From Gammaproteobacteria bacterium (GTDB lineage Bacteria > Pseudomonadota > Gammaproteobacteria > HTCC5015), in assembly GCA_028284675.1 (NCBI GenBank), contig JANQRI010000049.1:1-36295 (forward strand): a stretch of DNA of 36,295 nt. Reading direction: 5' to 3'. A program made the translations under genes and the position numbers. This document shows positions 15,673 through 24,725 of the stretch, in pieces (position 1 is the stretch's first letter; each line of letters opens with the position of its first letter). Below the pieces are notes generated by a model that worked only from the letters and a program-made list of their open reading frames with translations, was not told where the DNA came from and did no database searches.

Positions 15673-17379
15673 TTATTGCATCCTGCCGGTCAGGTCAACG
15701 ACCCGGGATACTTCTTCGACCGAGGTCAGCCCTAATCTGATTTTCTCCAGCCCGTTTTCGGCCAGTGTGACGAAGCCTTTGGCCAGCGCCAGCTTGGATA
15801 TTTCACGGTTGGTTGCACGTCGCGCAATCAGTTCATCAAGGTCGGCATCCATATGCAATACCTCAAGAATAGCACTTCTGCCTGAGTAACCCTGATGATT
15901 GCAATGCTCGCAGCCGTAGGGCCGGTATAGCTTAAGCGGTTCTTTGGGGTCGGCTTTAAGCAGCAGCTTTTCAGACTCGGATGCCTCATAGGGTTGCTTG
16001 CATTTATTACACAGCAGCCTGATCAGCCGTTGCGCAACCACACCGATGATGTTGCCTGCCATAATGTCCGGTAATACGCCGATATCCAAAAGCCTCGGTA
16101 CAGCGCCTATCGCGGAATTGGTATGCAATGTAGAGTATACTTGGTGTCCGGTCATTGCGGCTCTAAAGCCCATATCGGCGGTTTCTTCATCACGGATTTC
16201 GCCAACGAGAATTATATCCGGGTCCTGTCGCATTATAGAACGTATGCCGTTTGCAAAATCCAGTTTGACCGCTTCGTTTACAGAGGTTTGCCGGATCATC
16301 GGCATTGGATATTCGACCGGATCTTCCAGTGTCATAATATTCACGCCTTCAGAGTTCAGGTAACTCAGCATGGAATATAATGTCGTTGTTTTACCGCTAC
16401 CGGTTGGGCCGGTGATCAGAATAATACCTTCGGGGCGCGCCATAATCAGTTTAAGGCTGGCCAATGCCTGTTCTGAAAATCCGAGCGATTCAATCGGCAC
16501 GATACCTTTCTGCCGATCCAGAATACGCAATACGATGTTTTCACCATGAGAGGTCGGCTGTGTGGAAACCCGGAAGTCGATCGGGCGACCGGATATTGTC
16601 AGAGAGATACGACCATCTTGAGGTGCCCGGGTTTCGGCGATGTTCATGCGGGACATTACTTTAAGGCGCACCGCGATTGCGAGCCAGTAATTTTTATGCA
16701 GGCTTCTGATTTGTCGCAGCACGCCGTCTATACGATAACGAATTCGCAAAAAACCCTCTTCAGGTTCAAAATGGATATCCGATGAGCCGCGTTTAACCGC
16801 GTCCGAGAGCATCGCATCAACCAGTCTGACCAGAGGGTGACTGTATTCATCGCTTTCAGCGAGCAGGCTGTCATAATCGACTTCCCCGGTTTCGATTTCA
16901 TGCAGGATGCCGTCGACTGACAGTTCGTGACCGTAAAACTGATCGATAGAGTTTTCTATTTCGATCTCGCCTGCCAGCAATGTTTTAATCTGGATACGGC
17001 CGCCGATATAAGCCCGCACCCTGTCCAGGGTGGGGAGATCGTAGCTGTCGATTGTGGCGACCGTCAGTGAATTTGTGTCCGGGTCGTGGCTGATAGGCAG
17101 TACTTTAAGTTTACGGGCAAGCTCTTTTGGAATGAGCTTTAATGCTTCCGGGTCCGGTACAGCGGTAATCAGTTCTACGCTTTCCTGGCCAAGAACTTCT
17201 CCAAGCACATCGCGCATCACCGCCTCGGTGGCGAAACCGAGGGATACGATTATTTTGCCCAAAGGTTTATTGGTGCGTCTTTGCTCGGTCAGTGCAATTT
17301 GCAGCTGATCGGTTGTGATCACACCTTGCTCGATTAAAATTTGCCCAAGTAGTTTGCGTTTTTGTGATTTATCGAGCAT
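15673..17379 (-). CDS. mshE: MshE, pilus extension ATPase (GspE/PilB family)
   Basis: This 568-residue hexameric motor ATPase has an N-terminal MshEN domain (1-150), known in Vibrio to bind c-di-GMP, then the N2 and catalytic domains. Walker A is GPTGSGKTT (from residue 324), Walker B DPDIILVGEIRDEE, and a His box lies in TGHQVYSTLHTNS. Four Cys in CNKC and CEHC (about 455-490) form the zinc site of the family. The c-di-GMP motif RLGxxLLxxGLLx4LxxxLxxQ is only partly kept: copy one reads LLGQILIEQGVIT...ALTEQ with Lys-Leu in place of Arg, and copy two (PLGKIIVSLGF...VLGEV) lacks both Arg and final Gln. Binding of c-di-GMP is thus uncertain. It overlaps the mshN stop by 11 bp. Confidence 0.95.
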   Translation of the reverse strand: MLDKSQKRKLLGQILIEQGVITTDQLQIALTEQRRTNKPLGKIIVSLGFATEAVMRDVLGEVLGQESVELITAVPDPEALKLIPKELARKLKVLPISHDPDTNSLTVATIDSYDLPTLDRVRAYIGGRIQIKTLLAGEIEIENSIDQFYGHELSVDGILHEIETGEVDYDSLLAESDEYSHPLVRLVDAMLSDAVKRGSSDIHFEPEEGFLRIRYRIDGVLRQIRSLHKNYWLAIAVRLKVMSRMNIAETRAPQDGRISLTISGRPIDFRVSTQPTSHGENIVLRILDRQKGIVPIESLGFSEQALASLKLIMARPEGIILITGPTGSGKTTTLYSMLSYLNSEGVNIMTLEDPVEYPMPMIRQTSVNEAVKLDFANGIRSIMRQDPDIILVGEIRDEETADMGFRAAMTGHQVYSTLHTNSAIGAVPRLLDIGVLPDIMAGNIIGVVAQRLIRLLCNKCKQPYEASESEKLLLKADPKEPLKLYRPYGCEHCNHQGYSGRSAILEVLHMDADLDELIARRATNREISKLALAKGFVTLAENGLEKIRLGLTSVEEVSRVVDLTGRMQ

Positions 17380-19276
17380 CAGTTTTTTCTTGTGGGCGTA
17401 GCGCGTTCAGCCTTTCAGTGACACTTTCTTTGTCAAAAAACGCTTTACGTTGTGATGCCAGGTTCAATGCCTGGTCATAAAAACGAGCGGCTTCAGATTT
17501 TTGTCCAAGATGGTCGAGACTGACTGCAAGATTGTAAATATAGTCCGGGTTCTCCGCTTCAAGCCGGTAAGCATTGAAGTAAGCCTGTTGGGCTTCAGCC
17601 CAGTTACGTTCTCCCGCATAGATATTACCCAAGGTAAAGTGCAGGTGTGCTGATGACGGTTTCTCCGATAGCAGTAACTTAATACGCGATTCTTCACTGA
17701 CTGTATCAGTACTGGGCTGTTGCGATAATGTGCTCAGGCCTGCGATTGCGAGATCATCCTTGGGGTTAAGTTCCAGCAGTTTTTGATAAAGCTGTCTGGC
17801 TTCGCCGTACTGAGCTCTGCTCATGCTGATCGCGGCGAGACCGAGCAATGTATCGCGGTTCTTCGGAGCTCGTGCGAGTGCTTGTCGGTATGCGACCTCG
17901 GCAGTGTCTAACTCACCATTATTATATGCGCGATATCCGCGACCAATGATGTCCTGCAAGGGTTCGCGACGTTGGGTTTTACGGATACTGAATTGGCCTT
18001 GCGAGGAAACATTATCCGTTCTGCGTGCAGTAGTCGTGTTTGTTGTTAGGTTACGTGACCTGTTATTGGCGGTTTGCCGTGGTTTTTTCGGGGCAGCAGG
18101 TGGAGTGGAAGATATGGTTTCGTCGCTTAAGCTGTCTTTAAGAATGGTCCCATAATCTTCCTGCTCAATCAGCAACTCCGGGTCGACTGTGTCATCAGGG
18201 CGGGTCGCGACAGGTTGCTGCTGTGTCGGCGTTGACAGTCTGGGTTTTTGGTTGATAACGATCGAGCTGTCACTGAATTTTGAAATATAATCAAATGCAT
18301 ACAGGCCGGCTACAGCGACAAATGCCAATACCATAATGACGATCAGCCAGGTCATTCGGTTGCGGTTATTGGGTCCGAATGCTTTATTTGCAAATAGTTG
18401 TGCAGCCTGTTGTTGATCGCTGACGGGTCCGGCTTTTTGCGCATGCCAGTTTTGTGTCAGCGATTCGCTCTGATGTTCATTGGGCGATGTCGCTTCGTCA
18501 AAAAAAACATTTTTTTCTGTAGCAACAGGAGATGGTGTTGGTGCTGCAGGTGATTCATCGCTGTATTTTTCGATGGCGGCACGGTGATCATTGTCATTCA
18601 AAAACTCTTCAAGCTCACTGGCCAATATGCTTGTGCGTTCACGGTTGAACTGAGTTGTACTGATGCCGTCCTTAAAATCTGTTGTTGATGGTTCAAACGG
18701 CTCAAGCTCAAGTTCCGTCTTTGTTAACTGGGTTTCGGCATTAGTTTCGACGGGTTGTGAAGCGTTATCAGCATGGGATGCAGCAGGTGCTGTAGTCGGA
18801 TCAGGCGATTCTATCTGGGTTTCATCTGCATTGAACGGCAAATCCTGGTTGTCTTCGATTTCAGTCGCTTGACTAATGGTTTCTGTCAGCGTTTGATCCT
18901 GTTCTTGCTGCTGTATGATTTGGGGTTGCTGTTCATCATGTGCTTCAACTTCAGTTGCATCATCATCGGGTGTAAGCACCGGCGGTTCTACCCGGGTTTC
19001 AACTTCAGTGACTGCGCTTGCAGAAGCGTCAACGTCTTCTATTTCAGTTTCAAAAGTGGTCGCGTCTGTGCTTTGCTGATTTACATCCGGCTGTCTTTGA
19101 GGTGCATGCTCCAGCTGCGTGGCTTCTTCAAGCTGGGTTGCATCCAGTTCGGTCTGTTCAGGTGCTGATGAGCCAGATTTATCTGCTTGTGTCGCTGCGG
19201 AATCACGGTCTGACTTTGCTTGTTTTTCAAGCTTGTCCTGAGCCGCTTTTTTGAGCGCATCCAACAACAAACTCAT
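17369..19276 (-). CDS. mshN: MshN-like TPR protein
   Basis: This 635-residue protein opens with MSLLLDALKKAAQDKLEKQA, the conserved cytoplasmic start of MshN/GspB-type proteins. A low-complexity acidic and Gln/Thr-rich region (30-300) follows, then one membrane helix at about 308-330 (WLIVIMVLAFVAVAGLYAF), and four to five tetratricopeptide repeats (about 425-620) in the periplasm. TPR proteins of this kind help the secretin assemble, as PilF and MshN do. It starts 12 bp after mshL and overlaps mshE. The cytoplasmic low-complexity linker is unusually long. Confidence 0.85.
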   Translation of the reverse strand: MSLLLDALKKAAQDKLEKQAKSDRDSAATQADKSGSSAPEQTELDATQLEEATQLEHAPQRQPDVNQQSTDATTFETEIEDVDASASAVTEVETRVEPPVLTPDDDATEVEAHDEQQPQIIQQQEQDQTLTETISQATEIEDNQDLPFNADETQIESPDPTTAPAASHADNASQPVETNAETQLTKTELELEPFEPSTTDFKDGISTTQFNRERTSILASELEEFLNDNDHRAAIEKYSDESPAAPTPSPVATEKNVFFDEATSPNEHQSESLTQNWHAQKAGPVSDQQQAAQLFANKAFGPNNRNRMTWLIVIMVLAFVAVAGLYAFDYISKFSDSSIVINQKPRLSTPTQQQPVATRPDDTVDPELLIEQEDYGTILKDSLSDETISSTPPAAPKKPRQTANNRSRNLTTNTTTARRTDNVSSQGQFSIRKTQRREPLQDIIGRGYRAYNNGELDTAEVAYRQALARAPKNRDTLLGLAAISMSRAQYGEARQLYQKLLELNPKDDLAIAGLSTLSQQPSTDTVSEESRIKLLLSEKPSSAHLHFTLGNIYAGERNWAEAQQAYFNAYRLEAENPDYIYNLAVSLDHLGQKSEAARFYDQALNLASQRKAFFDKESVTERLNALRPQEKTDAR

Positions 19277-19288
19277 CGATATTGTCCT

Positions 19289-20959
19289 CTAAGGGGTGCC
19301 GGAGGCTTGTGCCGGTGCAGGCAGGAATTTTTTGAAATGTTTTAAGTCACCGTCCAGGCTGGGCTCTTTAATCACGGTGGTGCGCAAAAAAATCACCAGC
19401 TCGGTTTTGCTGACCTGATCATTTCTGAATTTAAATGCTTCACCAACTCCGGGAATTCTGGATACGCCCGGTACCGCATCGGTATCCTTATCGATCGAAT
19501 CCTGCATCAGTCCGCCTATTATCGCGACCTGGTTGTTGTTCAGGCGTAGCACGGATTCCATTTCCCGCACTTGTATTTCAGGAATCTGGCTGATCACACC
19601 GGCGTTGGCCAGTGCCGGATTTGGGTCGTTAACAAATTGAAGAATTCTGGAGATCGTGGGTCTTATATTTAAAAGTACTTCACCGCTGTCGCTGATAAAA
19701 GGTATCAACGACATAACCAGGCCCACCGGAACAGTGCGCACATCCGTCTCAAAGTTAGTGATGGTGGACACCTGATTCTGGCTGGTTTCAACTTCGATCG
19801 TGAAATAAACCCTGTTGTCGACCACTTTCAGAATTGATGTCTGGTTGTTCAGTGCCATAATTTTAGGGCTGGATAGCACCTTTACATCGCCGAATTGTTC
19901 AAGCAAACGTACCGAGGCGGAAACATTAAAATCATCCTCCTGGTCTGCATAGCTCAGTACCAGGGTTGGGGCTGCATTAAGGTTGCCACCCAGTAACTGC
20001 TGTTCAAGGCTGAAACCGTCGTTCAGATTATTTGCCAAGCGGCTCCAGTCAACACCGGCCTGATAGGTGTTGTTAAGGTTAACTTCGGCGATGGTTGCTT
20101 CGATCAGGACCTGCCGTTGAGCGCTATTGACGACTTCGTCGATAAATTTCTGCACATCGACATGCTGTTTTGACGTGGCGCGAATCGAAATCAATCCCGT
20201 TTCGGCGTTTACTACCACGCTTTCACCGATTAATGCATCACCCTTGCCGATTCGTTGACCCCGGCTGTCGCCGATAATCGATGCAATATTGACAAACAAA
20301 GTACGCCAGAATGAGTGTTGTGAGTCGTTGACCACATTAAGCACGGAGTTGTTGGAGCCACCGCTATTGCTGCCACCGCCGGAAACATCAGCTGTGCCGG
20401 ATGCGGCGATTTGGGTGGAAACATCCACCCGGCCTGTGCTGGTTCGGCTTAAATTCAGATATGAAACCTTATAGGTACGTAAAAAAGGTTTATCCGCGGC
20501 TACAACTAAATTATTACCTTCAATTTGATAACGAATATTAGTCTGTTTTCCGATACGGTCGAGAATTTGCGGTAATGTCTGATCAATTGCATTAATCGTA
20601 ATGGTGCCTTCGATATCGTCATAGACATCAAGATTCAGCTTCGCGTCACGGGCCAAAGCGAACAGCAGTTCTTTTAGCGGCACCTCATTGACAATCACGG
20701 TGTATGTGCTGAGTTCGGCTGCAGTTGCCGGCGGGGGTAATACCGGTGCACGGATAACCGGTGGCGGAATTTTATCAGCAGTGGAGTCGCCGGTTTTAGC
20801 CGGAGCCGGCGTTGGTTCCCGGTCCATACCGATATGACCTTCGGACATCGGCGGCACCTGTTTTGCGCCACAGCCGGCAATTAAGATTGAGGCTAATACA
20901 AGAAGAGCCGGTTTGAGCGCGTACATGAAATCATGTTTATTATAATTTGATATTTGCAT
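19289..20959 (-). CDS. mshL: MshL, outer-membrane secretin lipoprotein
   Basis: This 556-residue protein begins with a lipoprotein signal (LLVLASILIAGC, lipidated Cys30). Met12 (MYALKPALL) is an alternative start at 20926; both starts lack a good ribosome site and the longer one overlaps mshM by 20 bp. An STN-type domain (about 85-160: VNEVPLKELLFALARDAKLNLDVY), a Gly/Ser-rich linker (195-215) and an N-domain (245-300) precede the secretin core (about 300-545), with VPGVSRIPGVGEAFKFRN near its end. It forms the gated pore through which the pilus exits. Confidence 0.95.
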   Translation of the reverse strand: MQISNYNKHDFMYALKPALLVLASILIAGCGAKQVPPMSEGHIGMDREPTPAPAKTGDSTADKIPPPVIRAPVLPPPATAAELSTYTVIVNEVPLKELLFALARDAKLNLDVYDDIEGTITINAIDQTLPQILDRIGKQTNIRYQIEGNNLVVAADKPFLRTYKVSYLNLSRTSTGRVDVSTQIAASGTADVSGGGSNSGGSNNSVLNVVNDSQHSFWRTLFVNIASIIGDSRGQRIGKGDALIGESVVVNAETGLISIRATSKQHVDVQKFIDEVVNSAQRQVLIEATIAEVNLNNTYQAGVDWSRLANNLNDGFSLEQQLLGGNLNAAPTLVLSYADQEDDFNVSASVRLLEQFGDVKVLSSPKIMALNNQTSILKVVDNRVYFTIEVETSQNQVSTITNFETDVRTVPVGLVMSLIPFISDSGEVLLNIRPTISRILQFVNDPNPALANAGVISQIPEIQVREMESVLRLNNNQVAIIGGLMQDSIDKDTDAVPGVSRIPGVGEAFKFRNDQVSKTELVIFLRTTVIKEPSLDGDLKHFKKFLPAPAQASGTP

Positions 20960-22505
20960 GGCTTAACTGCTTGTCTGCATTTGTTTCTTTCCGCAGCCCC
21001 CGGATGCTGCGGATCATGAATGGCCGGAATCGCTCAAATGCGTACGGCATGTTTTCCAGTTTGGCCAGGGCTTCGGCCCGGGAACCGAATAACTGGTATA
21101 GCACTCCCAGCATGTTTTTTCCGTCTACTATGGCTTCATAAACGAATATGTCTTTAATATCAACCGTTTTTGGCAGATCTTTAAGATAATCATTAAGGCG
21201 CTCCGAAGAAGAGGCGCTCAGCATCATCAACTGAATGCTGTATTGTCGTGGGTTGCTGTGATGCAGCCAGTCCCGTGTCACAACGATACGGCTCTGCAGC
21301 GCGGATGCCGGCAGCAGCTCGGCTTCGGCTGGCTCGAAGCTGTTATTTTCAACTATTTCCTGCGTTGGGGCTGCGATCTCCGGGGGGGTGGAGACTATCG
21401 GGTCGGGTGTTTTTTCAGGGCTTATGCTGTGCGAGGTTGCTGCAATGTCCAGGTTTTCTTTGGTAGGCTGTGTCTGTTCGGGTTCAGCGATTTCCTCTGT
21501 AGAGATCGAGCTTTCTGTTTCTGTTGTTGCGTCGGCCGCAGGTGTTGTAATGTTGATTGCATTATTAATCTGGCCAAGCTCCGGGTAATAGGGTTTTTTA
21601 TCCCGAGCGGTTAATGTCCAGGTGACTGAAACCAATAAAGCTCCGGCGGTCAGCCCGATCAGTGCGCCAAACAGCGTTTGCCTTGAAACCGGCCGTATTT
21701 TACTGAACTGGCTGTCTTTTGCTGCTTTGCGCACATGCTTGACATTGAGCAGGGTAGTGCCTTCAGCATAAGCGGCTATCAGGGATTTATCAGCGAGAAT
21801 ATTGATGCGTCTTATCAGGCCCTTGGAATGACGTGCAATCGCTGCACTGGTTTTTTCATCGAATATATCCGGGCCGTGATAACCGGCATTGCGCATTCGG
21901 AAATTTAAATAGTCTTTAATCTGTGTGCGGGTCAGTGGGTTCAGGTAAAAATTATGGGCAATGCGCTCTTTTAACTGGCGGATGGCGTTATCTGAAAGTT
22001 TGCTGTCGAGCTCAGGTTGCCCGAAAAGCACGATTTGCAATAGTTTGTGCTGATCCGTTTCCAGGTTGCTGAGCAGCCGGATTTCCTCCAGGGTTTCCAG
22101 CGGCATATTCTGTGCTTCTTCAATTAAAACAACAACTTGACGGTCGGCACTGTATTTTTCCAGTAACCATTGCTGGAGTAATTGCATGACTTCCAGCTTG
22201 CTTTGCGGCTGTTGTATCAGCCCGACTTCGAAGCCGATCACATTGAGTATATTCTCCGCCGATATGCTGGGGTTACCGATATAAATGGTTTCCACGCTAT
22301 CCGGCAGTTTTTCCTCAAGCATCCGGCACAGCATGGTTTTGCCGGCACCGACTTCGCCGATGACCTTAGTGATACCCTCGCCGCTTAATACCACATAGTT
22401 AAGTGCGTCCAGTACCGAGCCGCGTTCAGCACCGCTGTAAAACAAAGTGGTATCCGGTGTGATTTTGAATGGCGGTTTGGATAAACCAAAATGTGTGTAA
22501 TACAT
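20940..22505 (-). CDS. mshM: MshM-like AAA ATPase with a periplasmic SPOR-like domain
   Basis: This 521-residue protein has an ExeA/MshM-type AAA domain (1-270) with Walker A GEVGAGKT (50-57) and Walker B VVVLIEEAQN. One membrane helix lies at about 276-298, then a Thr/Pro/Glu-rich linker. The C-terminal domain (about 415-500: QYSIQLMMLSASSSERLNDY...) looks like SPOR/DamX-type peptidoglycan-binding repeats. Vibrio MshM is only about 280 residues, so the periplasmic half is extra; ExeA has an analogous wall-binding half that makes room for the secretin. It heads the structural operon and is preceded by an AGGG ribosome site 8 bp before ATG. The 73 bp upstream show no clear promoter, so it may be cotranscribed with the regulator gene. 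Confidence 0.9.
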   Translation of the reverse strand: MYYTHFGLSKPPFKITPDTTLFYSGAERGSVLDALNYVVLSGEGITKVIGEVGAGKTMLCRMLEEKLPDSVETIYIGNPSISAENILNVIGFEVGLIQQPQSKLEVMQLLQQWLLEKYSADRQVVVLIEEAQNMPLETLEEIRLLSNLETDQHKLLQIVLFGQPELDSKLSDNAIRQLKERIAHNFYLNPLTRTQIKDYLNFRMRNAGYHGPDIFDEKTSAAIARHSKGLIRRINILADKSLIAAYAEGTTLLNVKHVRKAAKDSQFSKIRPVSRQTLFGALIGLTAGALLVSVTWTLTARDKKPYYPELGQINNAINITTPAADATTETESSISTEEIAEPEQTQPTKENLDIAATSHSISPEKTPDPIVSTPPEIAAPTQEIVENNSFEPAEAELLPASALQSRIVVTRDWLHHSNPRQYSIQLMMLSASSSERLNDYLKDLPKTVDIKDIFVYEAIVDGKNMLGVLYQLFGSRAEALAKLENMPYAFERFRPFMIRSIRGLRKETNADKQLSHANIKL

Positions 22506-22578
22506 AAGGTCGGCCCTAATACGCTTTAAAATCGGGTGGAAAACAAAGGTTATTTGTCAGCATTTTTATGTAACGGGC

Positions 22579-23985
22579 TTAGCGTAAATTCAGTTTTTCC
22601 AGACGGCTATATAAAGTGGTGCGATTCATTTTCAGGAGCTTCGCGGCTTTGCTCAGGTTGCCCTGGCAATGTTCCAGAGCGATACTGAAATATTGTTTTT
22701 CAAGATTTTGTAAATGTTCTTCCAGCACAAAGTCCTCGCTTAAAACCTGTTGCAGCAGATCCTGCTGATTGGTGCTGACCGGAGACACATCCGCCTCCAT
22801 ACCGGTTTCGGAGATCTCCATCTCGGCCATCAGTTCACTGGTGCTGACATTTTTGGCCGGATATTTAGTGCCGAGGCGAATTACCAGATTACGCAATTCT
22901 CTGACATTGCCCGGAAAGCTGTACTTTTCCCAGCACTTAAGTGCCGGATCATCCATTGTGAAAGGCGGTACGGTGCCCGCATAAACCTCTTTAAAGTGCT
23001 CCAATAACAAAAACCGGTCATCGCCGCGCTCGGCGAGTGGGGGGACTTTAACGGTCAGTATACTCAGGCGGTGGTACAGGTCCTGGCGAAAACGTCCGGT
23101 ACGCACTTCCTCAGACATATCTTTATTGGTTGCTGCGACAATACGCGCCCTGGAGTTGCGGGCCCGGGTTTCACCCAGGCGGTAGAACTCACCGTTTTCA
23201 AGGACACGTAGCAATTTGGCCTGCAATTCGAGCGGCAATTCACCGATTTCATCGAGAAATAAAGTGCCCTCACCGCTCTCTTCGAAAAATCCGGCCCGAT
23301 CTTTGGCGGCGCCGGTGTATGCGCCTTTGGCGTGACCGAACAGTTGGGCCTCAAGCAGGTCTTTGGTGAAGGCCGCGCAATTGATTACATAGTAGGGCTC
23401 TGCAGAACGTTGGCTGCTGTCATGCAGCATTTGTGCGATCAGTTCTTTACCGGTGCCCGACTCCCCTTCGATCAATATCGGAAAAGGCGCATCGGCAAAC
23501 TGGTTGATTTGCGCATTAAGCATATCCATGACCGAGCTTTTACCGATAATAGAGGACTTGGGGCCTTCGGTTTTTTCGCTGCTCTCAGCATCCAGCAGTA
23601 ACAACTGATGCGACAGGCGTGATTTCAATAGCTCTGCATCACAGGGTTTGGGAATAAAGTCCGTGGCACCGAGCGTTAATGCATGCTGGATATTGGCTTT
23701 CGAGTCTTGCCCGGAAAGCACCAGAATTTTCATTTTTGAATTGTGTGCGAGCAGTTCCGGAATCAGTGCAAAACCTTCGTCCGGGGTATGGGGTACCGGC
23801 GGCAACCCCAGATCGACCAGGGCGAGCCCAAACTGCCTGTCAGTGCCGCTGAGCTTGGACTTGGCTTCGTTGCGGGAATCAGCGATTGTTACATCGTAAT
23901 CATCTTTGAGCAGAAAGCCCATTGTATCAGCGATGATTGGGTCGTCATCCACCAGTAACAGTCCGGGTTTCGGTTGTGCGGCCAT
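22579..23985 (-). CDS. PrsR-like sigma-54-dependent response regulator
   Basis: I chose ATG at 23985; a TTG at 24006 would add seven residues. The 468-residue protein has a receiver domain (8-125) with acidic pocket D13-D15, phosphoacceptor D58 in LVDLGLPP and Lys in PKPCD. The AAA+ sigma-54 activator domain (about 150-375) has Walker A GESGTGKE, GAYTGA (Tyr in place of the common Phe in the sigma-54 contact loop) and Walker B TLFLDEIGEL. A Fis-type helix-turn-helix (about 430-465: NLSKAAKLLKMNRTTLYSRL) ends the protein. The long DLGLPPxPxxxxEG receiver loop is characteristic of the PEP-CTERM regulator PrsR. It likely responds to the PrsK-like kinase at 7680 and activates sigma-54 promoters such as that of the pilin at 5335. 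The pilus operon follows 73 bp downstream. Confidence 0.9.
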   Translation of the reverse strand: MAAQPKPGLLLVDDDPIIADTMGFLLKDDYDVTIADSRNEAKSKLSGTDRQFGLALVDLGLPPVPHTPDEGFALIPELLAHNSKMKILVLSGQDSKANIQHALTLGATDFIPKPCDAELLKSRLSHQLLLLDAESSEKTEGPKSSIIGKSSVMDMLNAQINQFADAPFPILIEGESGTGKELIAQMLHDSSQRSAEPYYVINCAAFTKDLLEAQLFGHAKGAYTGAAKDRAGFFEESGEGTLFLDEIGELPLELQAKLLRVLENGEFYRLGETRARNSRARIVAATNKDMSEEVRTGRFRQDLYHRLSILTVKVPPLAERGDDRFLLLEHFKEVYAGTVPPFTMDDPALKCWEKYSFPGNVRELRNLVIRLGTKYPAKNVSTSELMAEMEISETGMEADVSPVSTNQQDLLQQVLSEDFVLEEHLQNLEKQYFSIALEHCQGNLSKAAKLLKMNRTTLYSRLEKLNLR

Positions 23986-24220
23986 AATGTTGTTTATTCT
24001 CTCCAAAAAATCCTGAAAACGGTTTGTGTTTGCTGCTGATCCGGCATTGTTTATTTATTATCGGATTGATTGCCTTTTAACTGTCTGATTAATAAGAAAA
24101 AAATCTTAATTGACGGCCTGTTGTCCATGAAACGTGCGGGCCAGGCAGCCGAATCGTTTATGATAGTCGCGAATATATGAAATTGCATCCTTGATGACTT
24201 ATTGATGAAAGGAGCCTTTG

Positions 24221-24685
24221 TTGTTTGATATCGCACTTTATCAGCCGGAAATTCCACCCAACACCGGGAATATTATCCGCTTATGCGCAAACTTTGGGAA
24301 TCGTCTGCATTTAATTGAGCCGCTGGGTTTTGAGCTGGATAACAAACGCTTACGCAGGGCAGGGTTGGATTACAAGGAGTGGGCCGGGGTTGAGCGGCAC
24401 TCGGATTATGCGTCATTTATTGAGAACACGCGCCCACAACGAATTTGGGCGCTGACGACTAAAGCCCGGCAGTGCCTGCATCAGGTGGATTTTGCGCCGG
24501 GGGACATGCTGTTGTTTGGGCCGGAGACACGCGGATTACCGGCGGATATATTGCAGGATATAACAGAACGTTATTGGTTGCGGATTCCAATGCAGCCTCA
24601 AAGCAGAAGCCTGAATTTATCCAATGCCGCAGCGATAGCCTGCTATGAAGTTTGGCGGCAGTTGAATTTTGCGGGTGGGCGATAA
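24221..24685 (+). CDS. trmL: TrmL, tRNA (cytidine/uridine-2'-O)-methyltransferase
   Basis: This SPOUT-family enzyme of 154 residues methylates the 2'-O of the wobble base of tRNA-Leu. Family phrases are LYQPEIPPNTGNIIRLCAN, GxxLHLIEPLGFEL, LLFGPETRGLP, RIPMQ and SRSLNLSNAAAIACYE, which build the knotted SAM site. TTG at 24221 is the likely start: AAAGGAG (24208-24214) is 6 bp before it and the length then matches Escherichia TrmL. TTG at 24218 is the alternative. The gene is divergent from the sigma-54 regulator and convergent with gpsA. Confidence 0.95.
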   Translation: MFDIALYQPEIPPNTGNIIRLCANFGNRLHLIEPLGFELDNKRLRRAGLDYKEWAGVERHSDYASFIENTRPQRIWALTTKARQCLHQVDFAPGDMLLFGPETRGLPADILQDITERYWLRIPMQPQSRSLNLSNAAAIACYEVWRQLNFAGGR

Positions 24686-24703
24686 TTCTTTGAAATCATA
24701 ATA

Positions 24704-24718
24704 GCCGATCAGATCGGC
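24704..24718. terminator. Palindrome between convergent trmL and gpsA
   Basis: GCCGATCAGATCGGC is a perfect 7-bp inverted repeat around one base, in the 40-bp space between two convergent stop codons. Only short T-rich runs flank it, so a bidirectional terminator is plausible but not certain. Confidence 0.4.
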
Positions 24719-24725
24719 AGCAGAT

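Noticed and set aside
18340..19260. Plus-strand open frames inside mshN
   Set aside because: They oppose a well-supported gene and reflect its low-complexity Gln/Thr/Glu codons.
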